Shown here one piece after another: positions 32,346 through 43,805 of a DNA stretch of 64,000 bases; the stretch's first letter is position 1, and each line of letters opens with the position of its first letter. This DNA comes from Arabidopsis thaliana (taxonomy: Eukaryota; Streptophyta; Magnoliopsida; Brassicales; Brassicaceae), in contig NC_003075.7 of the NCBI RefSeq assembly GCF_000001735.4, positions 4,713,001 through 4,777,000 on the forward strand, in the 5' to 3' direction. A model generated the notes under the pieces. It ran no database searches, was not told the DNA's origin, and saw only the letters and a list, made by a program, of their open reading frames with translations. Both the position numbers and the translations under genes were made by a program.

Positions 32346-33543
32346 ACTTTCATCTCGGACGCAAGTGTTCGACTTTCCTTTCCCTTGGAAATGCTTCGTG
32401 ACGTTATTGTTGAAGGGTTGTGATCCGAATTTTTTAGGTCCTTGGTTATCCGTGGGCTCAAATTTCTTTGTAGGGAATGTGACAGTAGGGTTCGCTTGCT
32501 TATTCCTTTTCGAAAGATCTCTTTTTTATCTTCTACTTCCATCCAGTTGTTAGCACGAAAAAGCGCATCTTGGATTGTATCCGGCTTGTGAAGTATTAGA
32601 TCCTCTTTAAACCTTGAATCGTGCCACAAACCTTTCCAAAGGGCGGACAATGCTGATTGTTGTGATACTCTTGGGAGCTTTGAAAGCACACCCTTGAATT
32701 TAGTAAGGAAAGCTCGAATGGATTCATTTGGTCCTTGTGATATATTACAAAGGTCGGTGTCCGAAGTGCTTTTATCCATAAGTATGGAGTTTATTTCAGG
32801 AACAAAGCTGACAGTTCGTTGATATTGCTGATTGATCCTGGCTCCAATTGGGTGAACCACATCAGTGCTTGTCCACACATATTCTCAGAAAAGAGTTTGC
32901 AGTATCCCGCGTCTTCTTCAGCTTCATCCAAGTCGACTCGTCCAGCGACGATCAGGAACGCTGTGAGATTGCTCTTTGGGTTTTCCAATCCGTTGTAAGG
33001 CTCAAGATTGAGTTTCCATGAATCTCTGATTTTCAAGCTTACGATTTGTGGGGTAAAAGGTGTTTGCGAGTTTCTTCAATGACTCGATCGATATCCGGCT
33101 CCGAACTAGTGGCCTGATGGAACTTCGATCTCATCTCTTTCAATTCTCGGCTAACATTTGTCATGGTCTCGAATTGGTCGAGACTTTCTTGCTCGTGCTG
33201 ATCTGTTAGTTGATCATCATCTCCGAGCTGCGTCTCCCCATCCTCCCGCTGAATTACTTTGTTAGCGGCATCATGAGTTGTCTATCCGCTGGTCCCATTT
33301 TGTGTATGGGAGCTCGGCGAATTGAACATTCTCCTTCGGACTCCAAGAAGGTTTCCTGCACTCAGAGAATGAACACGAGATTGTATAGTACTGACATTTT
33401 GGCTAAGAAATACATGGGTTGTTTGTAGCGTATCAACAGCTTTTTCCACATCCAAGAACTTTTGTGTCATTTCTGACATGATTTGCAGCATGGTTTTGAG
33501 AGTTTCGGCCAACAATGTATTGAGGGCGTCTTCTTTGGCCATT
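32321..33543 (-). pseudogene. Tat-2 gag
   Basis: The likely ATG (complement of 33541-33543) starts MAKEDALNTLLAETLKTM, 76 bp inside the LTR end, and heads a coiled-coil-like N-terminus that stops at about 33284. Frames 33036-32791 and 32878-32321 carry the gag core: LNLEPYNGLENPKSNLTAFL, FSENMCGQALMWFTQLEPGS and a tail with FKEDLILHKPDTIQDALFRA. These features are typical of Tat-lineage gag. Frame changes separate the pieces. Gag forms the particle in which reverse transcription takes place. Confidence 0.8.
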
Positions 33544-33618
33544 GATGCTTGTCTCAAAAATGTGGTGAAGAAAATTTGACGACTCAAGAATCCTCCGTCC
33601 CCACTGGTTGCGATAAAA

Positions 33619-34103
33619 TGTGGTGTCGGATTCATACACTCAAGTATTTATTTATTTAGTGAGAAGAATTATTTTTGAGGACAAAAATCAAGTGTAAAAA
33701 CTATGAAATGGTATGAAAATAACTAAAGTGTATTTGTTAATAAAATTGCCCCTCTTTTACATGGCTCTTGGCCCTCTTACTTATACTAGTACATCACATT
33801 TAATTCTCAATTATACACCATAATTTTCCTTTAAATGTGTCTGTTTCAGTCTTTGGGTTTAATGTTTAAACATTCGAATTTGAATTGACTTTAGACTTCG
33901 TGGGCTTCGCCTTTCGATCCAAAAAAGCCGTGAACAAAATTGTCTTTAATCTCGAGTTCGTATCCACCTCACAGCATGGCCACCTCGCCTATATCCTCTC
34001 AACTCAAGGTTCTCATGGGTCCTATCCTTTGTGGACTCCTCTTATGCCTACATGGCAATCTTTGGTTGGTCCCGAACCATTGGTGTAGAATCTGATACCA
34101 ACA
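33619..34103 (-). repeat. 5' LTR of Tat-2
   Basis: On the minus strand it starts TGTTGGTATCAGATTC at 34103 and ends ..CCGACACCACA at 33619; 485 bp. A TATA-like AGTATAAGTAAG lies near 33780. The adjacent internal sequence is TTTTATCGCAACCAGTGGGG, presumably the primer site, but its tRNA could not be named. The flank GTAAC at 34104-34108 should be one copy of the target duplication; the other is lost with the missing 3' LTR. Confidence 0.7.
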
Positions 34104-35277
34104 GTAACCTCCGTTGAACTGCTGCTTAGAGGCATAACCTTGGTTGTACTGAACAAATGGCATAAATTGATTCTGTTGTGGTGGATACACTTGATCTTGG
34201 GGGTTTGCTACATTAGTGCTTCTGTAGGAGAGGTTTGGGTTGGGCTTGTAGTTGTTGTAGCCCTTGTTGAACCCTCCTTGGTTCTCAATGTAGATGATCT
34301 CTTCAGTTTGATCATTCTCCCCCCTTCTTGCATTTGGAAGTGCTCTTCATCAGTGATGTAGAGTATCTCCTTCTGCTGAGCCAGCAACAGTTTGTCTAGC
34401 TTTTCATTCAAAGCCTTGATATCCTTCCTTGTCTATCCTCAGTTTCTTTAGTTCGTCTCACTGATCGGTCATAGTCTTCATTGTAACACCCATCAGATTG
34501 TGCCAGATTTTCAACTAACTCTCATCCTTCTTCTACATCCTTGTTCAGGAAGTTTCCATTGGAAGCAGTGTCGAGCAGCATCCTTATCTTTTGTAAAGCT
34601 CTTCGGTTAGAGTGTGCTCAATAAAGAAGCTCTCTTAAAACCGTGATGGGGGCACTGAGTGGTATAACTTTTAAACCTCTCCAAGGCTTCACAGACAGTT
34701 TCATTATTTTTCTATGTGATGCCTGAGATCTCGTTTCTCACCCTAGCTGTAAGAGCATTAGAGAAGAACTTGGCAAGAAATGCTTTCTTATAATCATCCC
34801 ATGAACTGATGGAGTCTGGAGGTAGAGTCTTCTCCCAATGGTGTGCTTTGTCTCCCAAAGAGAAGGGAAATAGTCTTAACTTAAACCCATCTTCAGTAAC
34901 ACCATTGATATTCAGCTACAGACCCTATCAAAGCTGTCAAGATGGTCCAAGGGGTCTTCCATGGAAAAACCATGAAATTTGTTTCCTTGGATCATGGAGA
35001 TGAGACCGCTCTTGATTTCAAAGTTGATATTTTGAACTGGCGGTGGCACTATCCCTTGCCTCTGGTGATGATTCCTTGGGGCATCACCAGCGCCAATGTT
35101 TCTTGGTTGATCAACATTAGGTGGGTCTTGTATCTCAACTCCTTTGTTCTATTGATCCATAGCAGCTGGTCTTTTTTGATCACAGTATGCCTTTGCTTTT
35201 TGTAACTCACGAGCTATTATGTCAATTCTATCTTTGAAAGGTAGTAGGTGTGCAGATCCTTTGGACCGAGTTTGCAT
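34104..35277 (-). pseudogene. Gag of Athila C, truncated by Tat-2
   Basis: The ATG (complement of 35275-35277) starts MQTRSKGSAHLLPFKDRIDI. Pieces follow with [18 protein letters not shown], the [22 protein letters not shown] region, and finally [27 protein letters not shown]. This order and wording match the gag of elements D and F. Several frame changes and stops are present. The sequence ends mid-gag at the Tat-2 LTR. The Pro/Gln-rich region near the end precedes protease in the intact relatives. Confidence 0.8.
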
Positions 35278-35393
35278 GCACAAAGAATTGGCAAGCAGAC
35301 GAAAAAAATGTGTTTTTAACTTGAGTAATGTAAAAGAACTTGATCTTATTTTTTTATATATATATTTTGAATGTAACAATGCAACAATGAATT

Positions 35394-35406
35394 GGCAACG
35401 ACGCCA
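35394..35406 (-). promoter_or_regulatory. Primer-binding site of Athila C
   Basis: Minus strand TGGCGTCGTTGCC, one mismatch to the tRNA-Asp complement, three bases from the LTR end. The same variant occurs in element F. Confidence 0.85.
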
Positions 35407-35409
35407 AAT

Positions 35410-36858
35410 TGATAATTAGGTTTTTACGCCTAACTATGTTGTGAAATTTGATTTCCCCTTAAACACTAACATGTTGATGCAGCAACAGGGGGTGTCAATT
35501 CAGTCCACTGTAATTGCTAGCAATCAAGATGTGTACATAAGCAACTAAGTCAAGCCAAATTATAATGATTGGGTCCAGTAGAACCAACATGTGATAAATT
35601 TAAGAACTAAAGTGCAATAATAGGTAACTCAACAGGTGAATGAAATAACAATAGAATAAAATTGCAATCAGTGGGTGGATACGGATAAATCAAAGAAGAA
35701 CAGAAGTCCTAAGGATGGATTCATTGACAAGAGTAACTCTAGGGTTCATCAGGTGACTAACAGGCAAAAGGCAAATACCCTAGACAATAGATTCAAAACC
35801 AGATCAATCCACTCTCATACCATTGATCCTCATTACTTTACCACTTCCTAATCTCAAGTCTCGTTGATGAAATATAGCAAAGCAGGTTTTAAGCAACAAT
35901 CTATTAAAGTCAATAAGCAGTCTAAACATCCAATCGTTTGCGCTAGAATCTACAAATCTCTGGAATTCGTAGATCAGACATCCATTTGAACGTCTTTTGG
36001 ACGCTGGAATACCTTGGGTCGAATTTCAAACTAAACTGAGTGAAATAAGCGTTAGGGTCAACGAATCTAGAAGGGATCTAACCTAATCTTCACCACCTGA
36101 ATAACCTAGAGATTAACCTAATATAATTCATCCTCAAAAACCCTAATCACTACTCAAGCAACATAATCAAGAACACAAACCCATAAATTACTCATCAAAA
36201 TGTAGATTTAAACAAGATAAACAACTATACTGAATGAACTAAATGCAAAAACGAAATAGATTAAGAGTAATTAAGGTTTCAAGATTCTAAAACACAAAGA
36301 AAAACTATAGAATAAAAGTTTGGTCCTTTGGACAAACCCCAAAGTGACCTATTTATAGTAAAATATGAAAACCCTAAATTCACTAGAAGACAAGAGACTT
36401 GAGGCGGTTTAGATGAATGATCGATCTTGGGATCAAGCAAAGAGGGTGCTGCAAAGCCTGCGCCTTTGCCTCGATGCTACGAGTGATCAATTGGTCGAGT
36501 AGTTGCTTCTTCCTCTCCTCTTCTTATGCTCAGCTGTCTCGTTGAGTGGGGAATGAGGAGGATCTGAAGGCACCTTGAACGATCAACAAGTCTTTTAGAA
36601 TCCATTGCCCTTGATCGAGTATTTGGTCGAGTAGAGGATCAAGTAAAGGGTCGAGTGGTTATCTACTGCTTCCTCTATAGATGCCTTGATAGAGTGATTG
36701 GTCAAGTGAATTGCTCTGCTGCTTCCCTCCTGGTCTGATAAAGTAGAGGGGCGAGTGATTTCCTTGTAACCTCCTTTTGAACCTGAAAACACACCAAAAC
36801 ATCCTTAGCTAAATGATGACGAATACATTCGTAAACTAAGTAAAATACAGTGTTATCA
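35410..36858 (-). repeat. 5' LTR of Athila C
   Basis: Plus-strand ends TGATAATTAGG and ACAGTGTTATCA; 1449 bp. A minus-strand TATA box (CTATAAATAGG) lies at about 36349-36359. The part beyond it (36420-36760) is studded with TCGA words such as GATCGAGTA, GGTCGAGTAG and GATCGATC, echoing the words in the other Athila LTRs. Confidence 0.85.
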
Positions 36859-36935
36859 GAAACCCTAATTAGGGTTTTTTCAATCGAGTTTTTCTGTCGA
36901 TTTCTTTAGAATTAATTAGGGTTAGTTAATATCAA

Positions 36936-37145
36936 TTGATTTTCGTTGTAGATCTAATTAGAGTTTCTCGTTTTCGTTTAATTTTCATTGTAGATCTAAT
37001 TAAGGTTTCGTGTTTCCGGTTGATTTTCATTGTAGATCTAATTAGGGTTTCTCGTTTTCGTTTGATTTTCATTGTAGATCTAATTAGGGTTTCGTGTTTT
37101 CGGTTGATTTTCGTCGTAGATCTAATTAGACTTTGATTTACAAAT
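36936..37145 (+). repeat. 42-bp tandem repeat, five copies
   Basis: The word GTAGATCTAATTA recurs at 36948, 36990, 37032, 37074 and 37116, exactly 42 bp apart. Consensus parts are TTGATTTTCATTGTAGATC and TAATTAGGGTTTCGTG. It sits just upstream of the transposase-like ATG at 37176, so it could form its 5' leader. A 66-codon repetitive frame across it is a by-product of the unit length. Confidence 0.95.
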
Positions 37146-37175
37146 CGATTTACTAATGTTTTTTTTTATTGTAAG

Positions 37176-38345
37176 ATGTCTTTTACTCGGAACGATTATT
37201 CAAGGTTTCGATCTCAAGGTAGTGAAGGAAACGCCTCGGCGATTCAGAATAATCGCCATATACATTACCACAGACGCCAATCAATCTGAACCATCAAGCA
37301 GATGGTGCTTCTCCTCCACCTGTCAATCAATCCCCCCGCGGTTCTACCTATCACACTACTTTGCTAGCTGCCCGACTCAATGACTTGACAATAAAAGAGT
37401 TACTTGCTAATCCTGACGTGTAGGTTTGCCTAGATTATGAAGAAACAGAGTGTCTGAAGTACAACAGGCGTGCCTGAAGCAGTACAGATCATAACAGAGA
37501 AAGTGGGAAAGTAGCAGTTGCTTTTGCCAGCGTGGCATGTTGATTGGAGTGAAGAAAAGGCGTATCAGTTTAGACAAAGGAGACGAAGTCGTTAGACATA
37601 GGACGTGGGCCTAGTTGTCAAGATAATGATGAGGAGCTACACTTGGACCTACTGGATAAAGTGAAGCATCCTGCCTTTTCCGTGAAATGATATAAGAGAA
37701 GTTTCGGTCTCTTATTAGGGTTAGCCACTTTACTTGTGAAAAGTGGAAGAGAAGAAAAGTTAAGTAGAACTTGTTCTTGTGGGTTTCATTGGTGAGTGAA
37801 CAAAGAGAGCACACGGCTGTTGCTGTGTTTGTGAGGTGGGTAGTTTTAGTATCTGATAGGAGCAAATCAGGTTGTTGATGTTGCGTAACACTGTCCAAAC
37901 TTATCTCTGATTGATCAGTTTGAAAGTTGTTCTAATAAAGTGTGTTTATTGGAGTTGTGTTCTTTGTCTAGTCAAAGTACTTAGGGATCTTTTACTTCAG
38001 ATTAGACCCTAACCGGCCTCCGGGAACTCTCGGGTAAGCCACTAGGCTCTGATCTCTTCTTGTCTCTGTTCAGTTTTGTCTGTCTGATGGTGTTTTGATT
38101 TGTAGGTTTGACGATGACTCTTCAGTTGCAACTACTGTCCGGAGCATTTTTGAAAGAGATTTCAAAGAACCTCATGCAAATTGGACACAGACATCAGAAG
38201 CAGTGATCGATCGATGGTTTGAAACCTTTGGTGTAAGTCAAATAAGTTGTGTTTTGTTTGGTACAACAATTGATCTTGTCTATTTCTAATGTGTCTTATC
38301 TTTGTTTTGTAGCAAGTGTATAACTGGGACTCTACAATTATATAA
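37176..38345 (+). pseudogene. Plant transposase-related gene remnant (Ptta/En-Spm, Transposase_24-like)
   Basis: The ATG at 37176 starts MSFTRNDYSRFRSQGSEG. A shifted frame then gives NQSPRGSTYHTTLLAARLND and LTIKELLANPDV. After 37417-38105 the frame resumes with FDDDSSVATTVRSIFERDFK and EPHANWTQTSEAVIDRWFET. A clean intron (GTAAGT at 38233 to TTGTAG at 38312) leads to QVYNWDSTII and a stop. The F-W-x-x-F pattern followed by YNWD is what I recall from the Ptta/En-Spm family used by CACTA-related plant elements. The rest of the protein is absent and the first exon is frameshifted, so this is a truncated copy. Confidence 0.6.
37417..38105 (+). other. Intron or inserted LTR-like segment within the transposase remnant
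   Basis: This 689-bp block separates two coding parts. It could be an intron: it starts GTGTAG and ends GATTTGTAG. It also has promoter-like content (GATATAAGAGAAG near 37690, AATAAA at 37935), and its borders share the 10-bp direct repeat TGTAGGTTTG (37419-37428 and 38101-38110), which would fit an insertion. No inverted ends were found. I cannot decide between the two. Confidence 0.4.
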
Positions 38346-39022
38346 TACATTTCATTGTATTGATTTTGTAAACACACAACCACCTCATCGATAGCATTCA
38401 GAGAGGGATTCCAAAAAGAGTCAACAAATCTCCTTGTGGCACTACAATTTATATAAAATGATATTATTTTAAATATCAAAACATATGAAAGATAAAAAAT
38501 ATACATTAAATTTTTAAGTTCAAGGCTTGTTAAAAACATCATAAATTTGTATTTCACCAACACTCCTTACATAACCGAGTATGCCTGTAAAAAAAAAGAA
38601 ATTTTAACAGAAGTTGAAGAAAAAAAATTGCTCTCACCGTTTGTCAAAGTGAGAAATGGTTTCCACAGTTTGTCTTTTCAATCAATTTCGGACAAAAATA
38701 CCCTGGGAAAATTTCTTAATGGCATCAACCAAACCGTACAGCAGTTGGTATCGGTTTAGTTGATGCGGTTCAGTTTTGAAAACGACAAAAAAAAACGAAA
38801 CAAAAAAACCGAAGAAGAAGAAAAAGAGAAGAGAGAAACAGAAAGATTTGAGAGAGAATTAAAAAGCTGTTCGAAATTCAGTATCCACTCCTTCATATTT
38901 CGACATCACTTCGAATTGTTGGGTAGTTGAATTGAACCACTAAACTCCAAAATCCGGCGAAGAGAAAGTTGTAGTTTTTTCTGGCGAAGTAAGGAACCTC
39001 CGGCGAGATAGCAACTTTCGCT
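38346..39022. other. Spacer upstream of the Ulp1-like gene
   Basis: AT-rich. Near 38380-38450 the minus strand reads ATRRFVDSFWNPSLNAIDEV within a 133-codon frame (38563-38162), a coding-like stretch I do not recognise. From about 38780 the plus strand is A/G-rich (AAAGAGAAGAGAGAAAC) and leads to the ATG at 39023, so 38800-39022 is probably the gene's 5' leader. Confidence 0.4.
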
Positions 39023-42000
39023 ATGGCTGGGAATAAAGCAAACGACGAAGTCCCGACGAAGCAGCATACCCAAGATAGTGGTCCAGAGAAGGAGAAGCGG
39101 GTATTAAGAGTTTCCCCGCGGAGAAAACGCTCTTCGACAAAGGCAACGGAGGAACTGGGTTAGTATCTCTAATTTACCGTTTGTTGTCTTTGAGTGTATC
39201 AGAATCGTAAAGCTTGTTTGATTAAAGGGTTAGAACTAGTCAGAATTTAGCATATCTTTAGGATGGAATTTTGAGTTATAATCTGGATAATTTTTGTGTA
39301 CGTACACTAATTCATATTGCTTAACTGTATATCACTTTTAATTGCAAGCAGTCCAAGTGTTGCTCCGACTGAAGATCTTATAGTTGAAGAGTTACCACCA
39401 AGACTCTTTGCTCTATACTGGTACCCTTCCAAGACGAAGATGAACGCGTACTCTAAACCGGAGTACATTTATGACATAGCAAATGCACTAAAAGGGAAAA
39501 AAGAGATGCAGTTTCTTCTCGATTCTCCATTTAGGGACCTTTTTAAAATACCTGCAAACAAGGCTTCCTTCTCTGGTAAGCTTGTCCTTGGACTAATATG
39601 CCGTCAGTTAGTGACAAAGAAGGTGAATGAGATGTGGATGGTATTCGGCGGTCATCCAATCAGATTTGGATTAAGAGAATTTAGTATCGTAACTGGGCTG
39701 GAATGTGGGAAGTATCCCTAGAAGAAAGCCGTGGAGGCTGTTATAAGAGTGAAACATGAGTGTAATAGTGTTTGGACTACTCTGTTTACTGAGAGGTTTT
39801 GGGCGAAACCGAGTCCAACAATTGCTGATTTGGTGAGCTGGCTGTAGGAGGAGTAAAGCATGGAGGGGTGGAAGCAACTGGCTCTCTCTCTTATAATTCT
39901 GGTAGATGGTGTGATGATGTCCCACAATAACCCCAACAGGCTAACTTTGAAGACTGTTGAGATGACGAAGAACGTGCAGTTCTTCTGCAAATACCCATGG
40001 GGAAGGGTGTCTTTTACCCGTACTTTGGGAGGATAGGAAAATTCCAAACTCCTTCTGATGCTCAACTACTGATAAGGGGTTTACTGAAAGGGTCTTATGC
40101 ACTCCATGGCTTCCCATTAGCACTCCAGCTGTTTGCTTTCGAAACACTCCCATCCATTGCTAAGGTAGGACCTGATGATGAAGCTAACAGGACATTTGCT
40201 TAGAGGTCTATCCATCGTCTTGCCTCACTGCGGGCAATCCAGACATCTAGCATATTGGAGTGTGAGGCTGCTGATGAGGTGTGTTCAATTGTTTATGTAC
40301 GTACATAAAAAGTAAGTGTACATTCTCTATGGTTAACAAACTTATTTATGTAGGTTGAGGTCAACTATATTGTGAAACAAGCGGACAATGTTTGTCCTCC
40401 ATCCCTTTCATGGGATGATGAAGTTGATGATCCAAAAGTTAATTACATTGAGGCACTGTTGATAGATGGGCACGAGTGGCAGGAGGATGAATGGGTTGGA
40501 GGTTATGCTGGAGTAACAAAGCAGGTGTGCCCACCACAACAAGAAGAGATAGGTAAGTATAAATGGTGTTTTCATATTTTCTGGTTATTGCACCCAGAAG
40601 AAAACCAATAAATAGCAGCAACTGGTTTATTGTAGATGTCAAGAGGAAACAAAATGCACCGGGCCCGAGCCCAAAAGCACCTGCTATGAAAAAACAAAAA
40701 TCTGCTGTCGATTGTGATAATGAAGAAAATGATGAGGATTGTCTTGGAGAGCCGCTGCTTGAGAGGTTTTTAGTTGAAATGAGGAGGTGTTTCAAGAAGC
40801 AGGATGCCCAAATGTATCAAATGCAAGAAGATATGAAACATTTTATCCGCCAGGAGATATGTGCTGCCCTTGATCCAAAAGGCAAAAAGCCAGAACAAAC
40901 CATACCTTCCCATGATTCACGGAAAGCACCTACATCTATGGATAAGGCACCGGTTACTGCGAAGAAGGCATCGAGAAGGATGTCTACAAAAGGAAGCACT
41001 GGAACGAGAAAGTCTTCAAGGCTGAATCGTGTTTCTCATGATGTGGACACTCCTGCGCATTCTGTTGGTGGTAATTCCAAAGAGGAAGATTTGGATGTCC
41101 CTGGAGTACCTACCATTGCTGTCGGCAGAAGAAGAAATTCTTCAAAGCCGAAGAAGAGTGTTTCTTTTGTTGTTGACAGTACTGAGCTATCTAATTCCAA
41201 TAAGGAAGATATGCAAGGATTCATTGATGAACAGGTATGGCATGTAAGTACATTCCTAAATATTTTCAAATCCATATGTACGTATAACTGTACTGTCTGC
41301 TTCGGTACAGTATGAAGCCAATAATGAAAGTGATTTTATTGGAAAAGATGAAGTGGATTCTTCGTCCGCAGAAGAAGAGATTGTTGACACTGGATAAGCT
41401 ATAGTTCCTTATGCTGGATCCACACAATCCCATCCGGTATGTCGTCTACTAATACTCTTACCAATCTGTTTTAATGGTGTACGTACATATAGGCTTAAAA
41501 AGTTAGTTATACTATGTTTCAGGATAGAGGAAATGTAGTTGTTGGTAAGACTGTCATTTTAGGTTCAATGTCTGGGACTGTCTATGTTTGTACACAGGAA
41601 GGGAGGCCTGTGGAAGAAGCTAGTGTTGACACCGAGATGGAAGAAATTCCATCTACTGTGCTTGCAAGAGCTTCAGAGGTATATCTTGTGGTAATAGTTC
41701 TATACAGTTTTCCATTACTATACGCATATATATTACATTAAAATGTCCACTTATATATTGCTTAACTCCATGGTAGCCTATGTTTCAGGATAATGGACCA
41801 ATAGATGGTGTTGAACCTGTCCTAGTTGGTACCCATACAGAGGCCGATAAAAAAGCAAATGCTGATACAGAGATGGTAGACAATCCATCAGGTTTACCTT
41901 TAACATCTACACAGGTATGTGTTCAGCTAATAGTCACTTGTTGTTTTTCCATATGTGTACGCATATAAGACGTGTATGTATATTTGTTTCAGGAAGAAGC

Positions 42001-43805
42001 AAGTGATGCCAGTGCTGTGACTGAAGCTAATGGTAGCGAGGCAGAAGAAACTTTTGAGCCTTCTGATGGAGATACAGCTCGTGAGTCTGAAATTAAAGAC
42101 ATACCCGCCACAAGTGTACGTACATTTTTTGTCACTATTGTCTGTGTACATAGATTGTTTCATACATAACTAAAAAGCAGCTATCCGATGTTAAATTCTA
42201 CAGGTTGAGGCGGCAGCAGAATCCAAATTAGTGCCAGGGATGAAAGTGGAAATACCTGAGAAGACCCACAATGATCCCCCGTCACCATTTCAAGTAGTTA
42301 ATAATGTAAGTTAACTATAGCTGAAAATAAAATTTACTATGAACTGTTCAAATTTATAAAATTTATATTATGCAGATGATACGCGAGTTGGATACACAAG
42401 GCTCCGTTGATTTGGGTGCACCTAATGATATGGAGGTAACAATTTGTGTGTTTGAATTCCTAATCACTTATTAGCATACATAGGATTATATGTGTACATT
42501 ATAGAGACTTATGTAGGTTAACTTGTACAGGGAGTGATGGAAGAGCCGGGCATTGTCGAGGGGTCTGGAGGAAATGAGGATCCAAACCCAGGGTCAGATG
42601 AAGCAGACAAAACCGTCTCTATTCATAAAAATAATGTATGTACCTATTTTTACCATGGACGTATTATAGAAAAACGAATAAAACTGTTGTTGACAATCAT
42701 AATTGTTTACAGGATGAATCAGACAATGATGTTGTTGTCGAAGCAAAAAAAGAAAAAAAAGCAGCCCCAAAGGTCCCAAAAAAGTGAAGAAGCAACTAGT
42801 CTATGAACAGGATGATGCCCTTCCTGGAGGTTTTAAGGAAACAATAGTCTTGGTGGCAGATGTACCAACTCAACAGTCAGAGGTTGTTATCAAGGCTGGA
42901 AATGTCTCATACAACCCCCTGGACATGGTTGACCCTTCAAAAGTAGAGGAATTAACCAATATCATTAAATGAGACCATGTGTAAGTATATTCTATTATAT
43001 TGGATTAGTAATTATTCCATCATCATTTTTGCAAGTCTTAAGCTTGTTATCAAATATTTTACTGGATTTACAGGATTCATACTCTTCTCGGGTTTCGCAA
43101 AGTGGACAACGAGTTTTTTGCCAAGCTTATAACACCTGGTATAAAGATCAAAAGTTCGGTACGTTGCATTAATATACGTACACTACTTGCCACCATGTAT
43201 AATAAATCCTACAAACATGGTAAAATATGGTTTAAGTGTACGTACACTGATTATATTTTTTGATCATTTCAGCATTTAGAAATGATGGCAATGTTGATGT
43301 GGCATAAGAACGGTGAACAACTGCTAGCAAACAGATGTATTGTATTGGACTTCTCCCTGAGGCATGAACTTTCCAAGCGGGTGGTCGACTTCAGGAAGTG
43401 TATTAATAAGAACGGGTTCAAATGGGGCAAATTTATGTCCGACATTGCTAATGGAGTACACATAAACCGTGAACCCACTATGAAGTGGGTGAAGGATGTA
43501 AAGAACAGCGAATAACTGTGTATGACGCTTTAATATCACACATGTGGGAGTCAGCTGTGAAGTCGAGAATGACTCCTATTTACGAAATGATGTCGTACTT
43601 AGTTAGAGCGATGTGCCAGTATGTCTTGACTTATGCGTACTCACTTAAAACTTTTGAGTATGAGCGTTGTTTAACCGTTGCTCAAAACCCAACTACAGGA
43701 GATTGCGGGCCTTACACGATGAAGTTCTTGGAGTTGCTCGCGTTTGGAAACCCTGTTTCAGACTTGTTCACCATTCGAGAAGCAGACATGGTCTTCTACC
43801 GTTAG
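39023..43805 (+). pseudogene. Ulp1-like cysteine protease (C48) with DUF1985 N-terminus, catalytic His segment missing
   Basis: A basic first exon (MAGNKANDEVPTKQ..) is followed at about 39352 by a DUF1985-like domain: PPRLFALYWYPSKTKMNAYS and LICRQLVTKKVNEMWMVFGG, then a TAG at 39719-39721. FCKYPWGRV and LHGFPLALQLFAFETLPS follow. About eight small exons (40635-42980) encode a Lys-rich then acidic Ser/Thr linker. The C-terminal protease has WVKDV (43490s), VYDALISH and AQNPTTGDCGPYTMKFLELL with the nucleophile Cys. Between WVKDV and ITVYD the block with catalytic His and Asp is gone and the frame shifts. Many splice sites are clean. Such genes are carried by Kaonashi-type MULE elements, but no MULE transposase or inverted ends are visible here. 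Confidence 0.75.

Larger units (their letters stand above)
20241..34103 (-). mobile_element. Tat-2: Tat-lineage Ty3/gypsy element, interrupted by Athila-type element B
   Basis: Minus-strand order: 5' LTR (34103-33619), gag (33543-32321), protease (32345-31782), RT (31391-30422), RNase H and archaeal RNase H (30254-29588), insertion of element B (29481-22924), integrase (22667-21267), spacer, end of the antisense ORF (20424). The 3' LTR and most of the antisense ORF are missing on the left. It differs clearly from Tat-1 in the integrase region. Its 5' LTR abuts Athila C gag sequence, so Tat-2 inserted into C. Confidence 0.85.
34104..36858 (-). mobile_element. Athila-type element C, 5' part only
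   Basis: Minus-strand LTR (36858-35410), tRNA-Asp-type primer site (35406-35394) and gag (35277-34104). The gag is cut at 34104 by the Tat-2 LTR; the rest of the element is not in the window on the other side of Tat-2. Confidence 0.8.

Noticed and set aside
36858..36880. Telomere-like CCCTAATTAGGG at the outer end of LTR C
   Set aside because: A single palindromic word, not a tandem array of the plant telomere unit.
36936..37136. Repetitive FIVDLIRVSRFRL-type frame
   Set aside because: The 42-bp unit is a multiple of three, so the open frame follows from the repeat.
38162..38563. 133-codon minus-strand frame as a gene
   Set aside because: A short coding-like stretch exists (ATRRFVDSFWNPS), but it runs antisense into the transposase exon and no domain was recognised.
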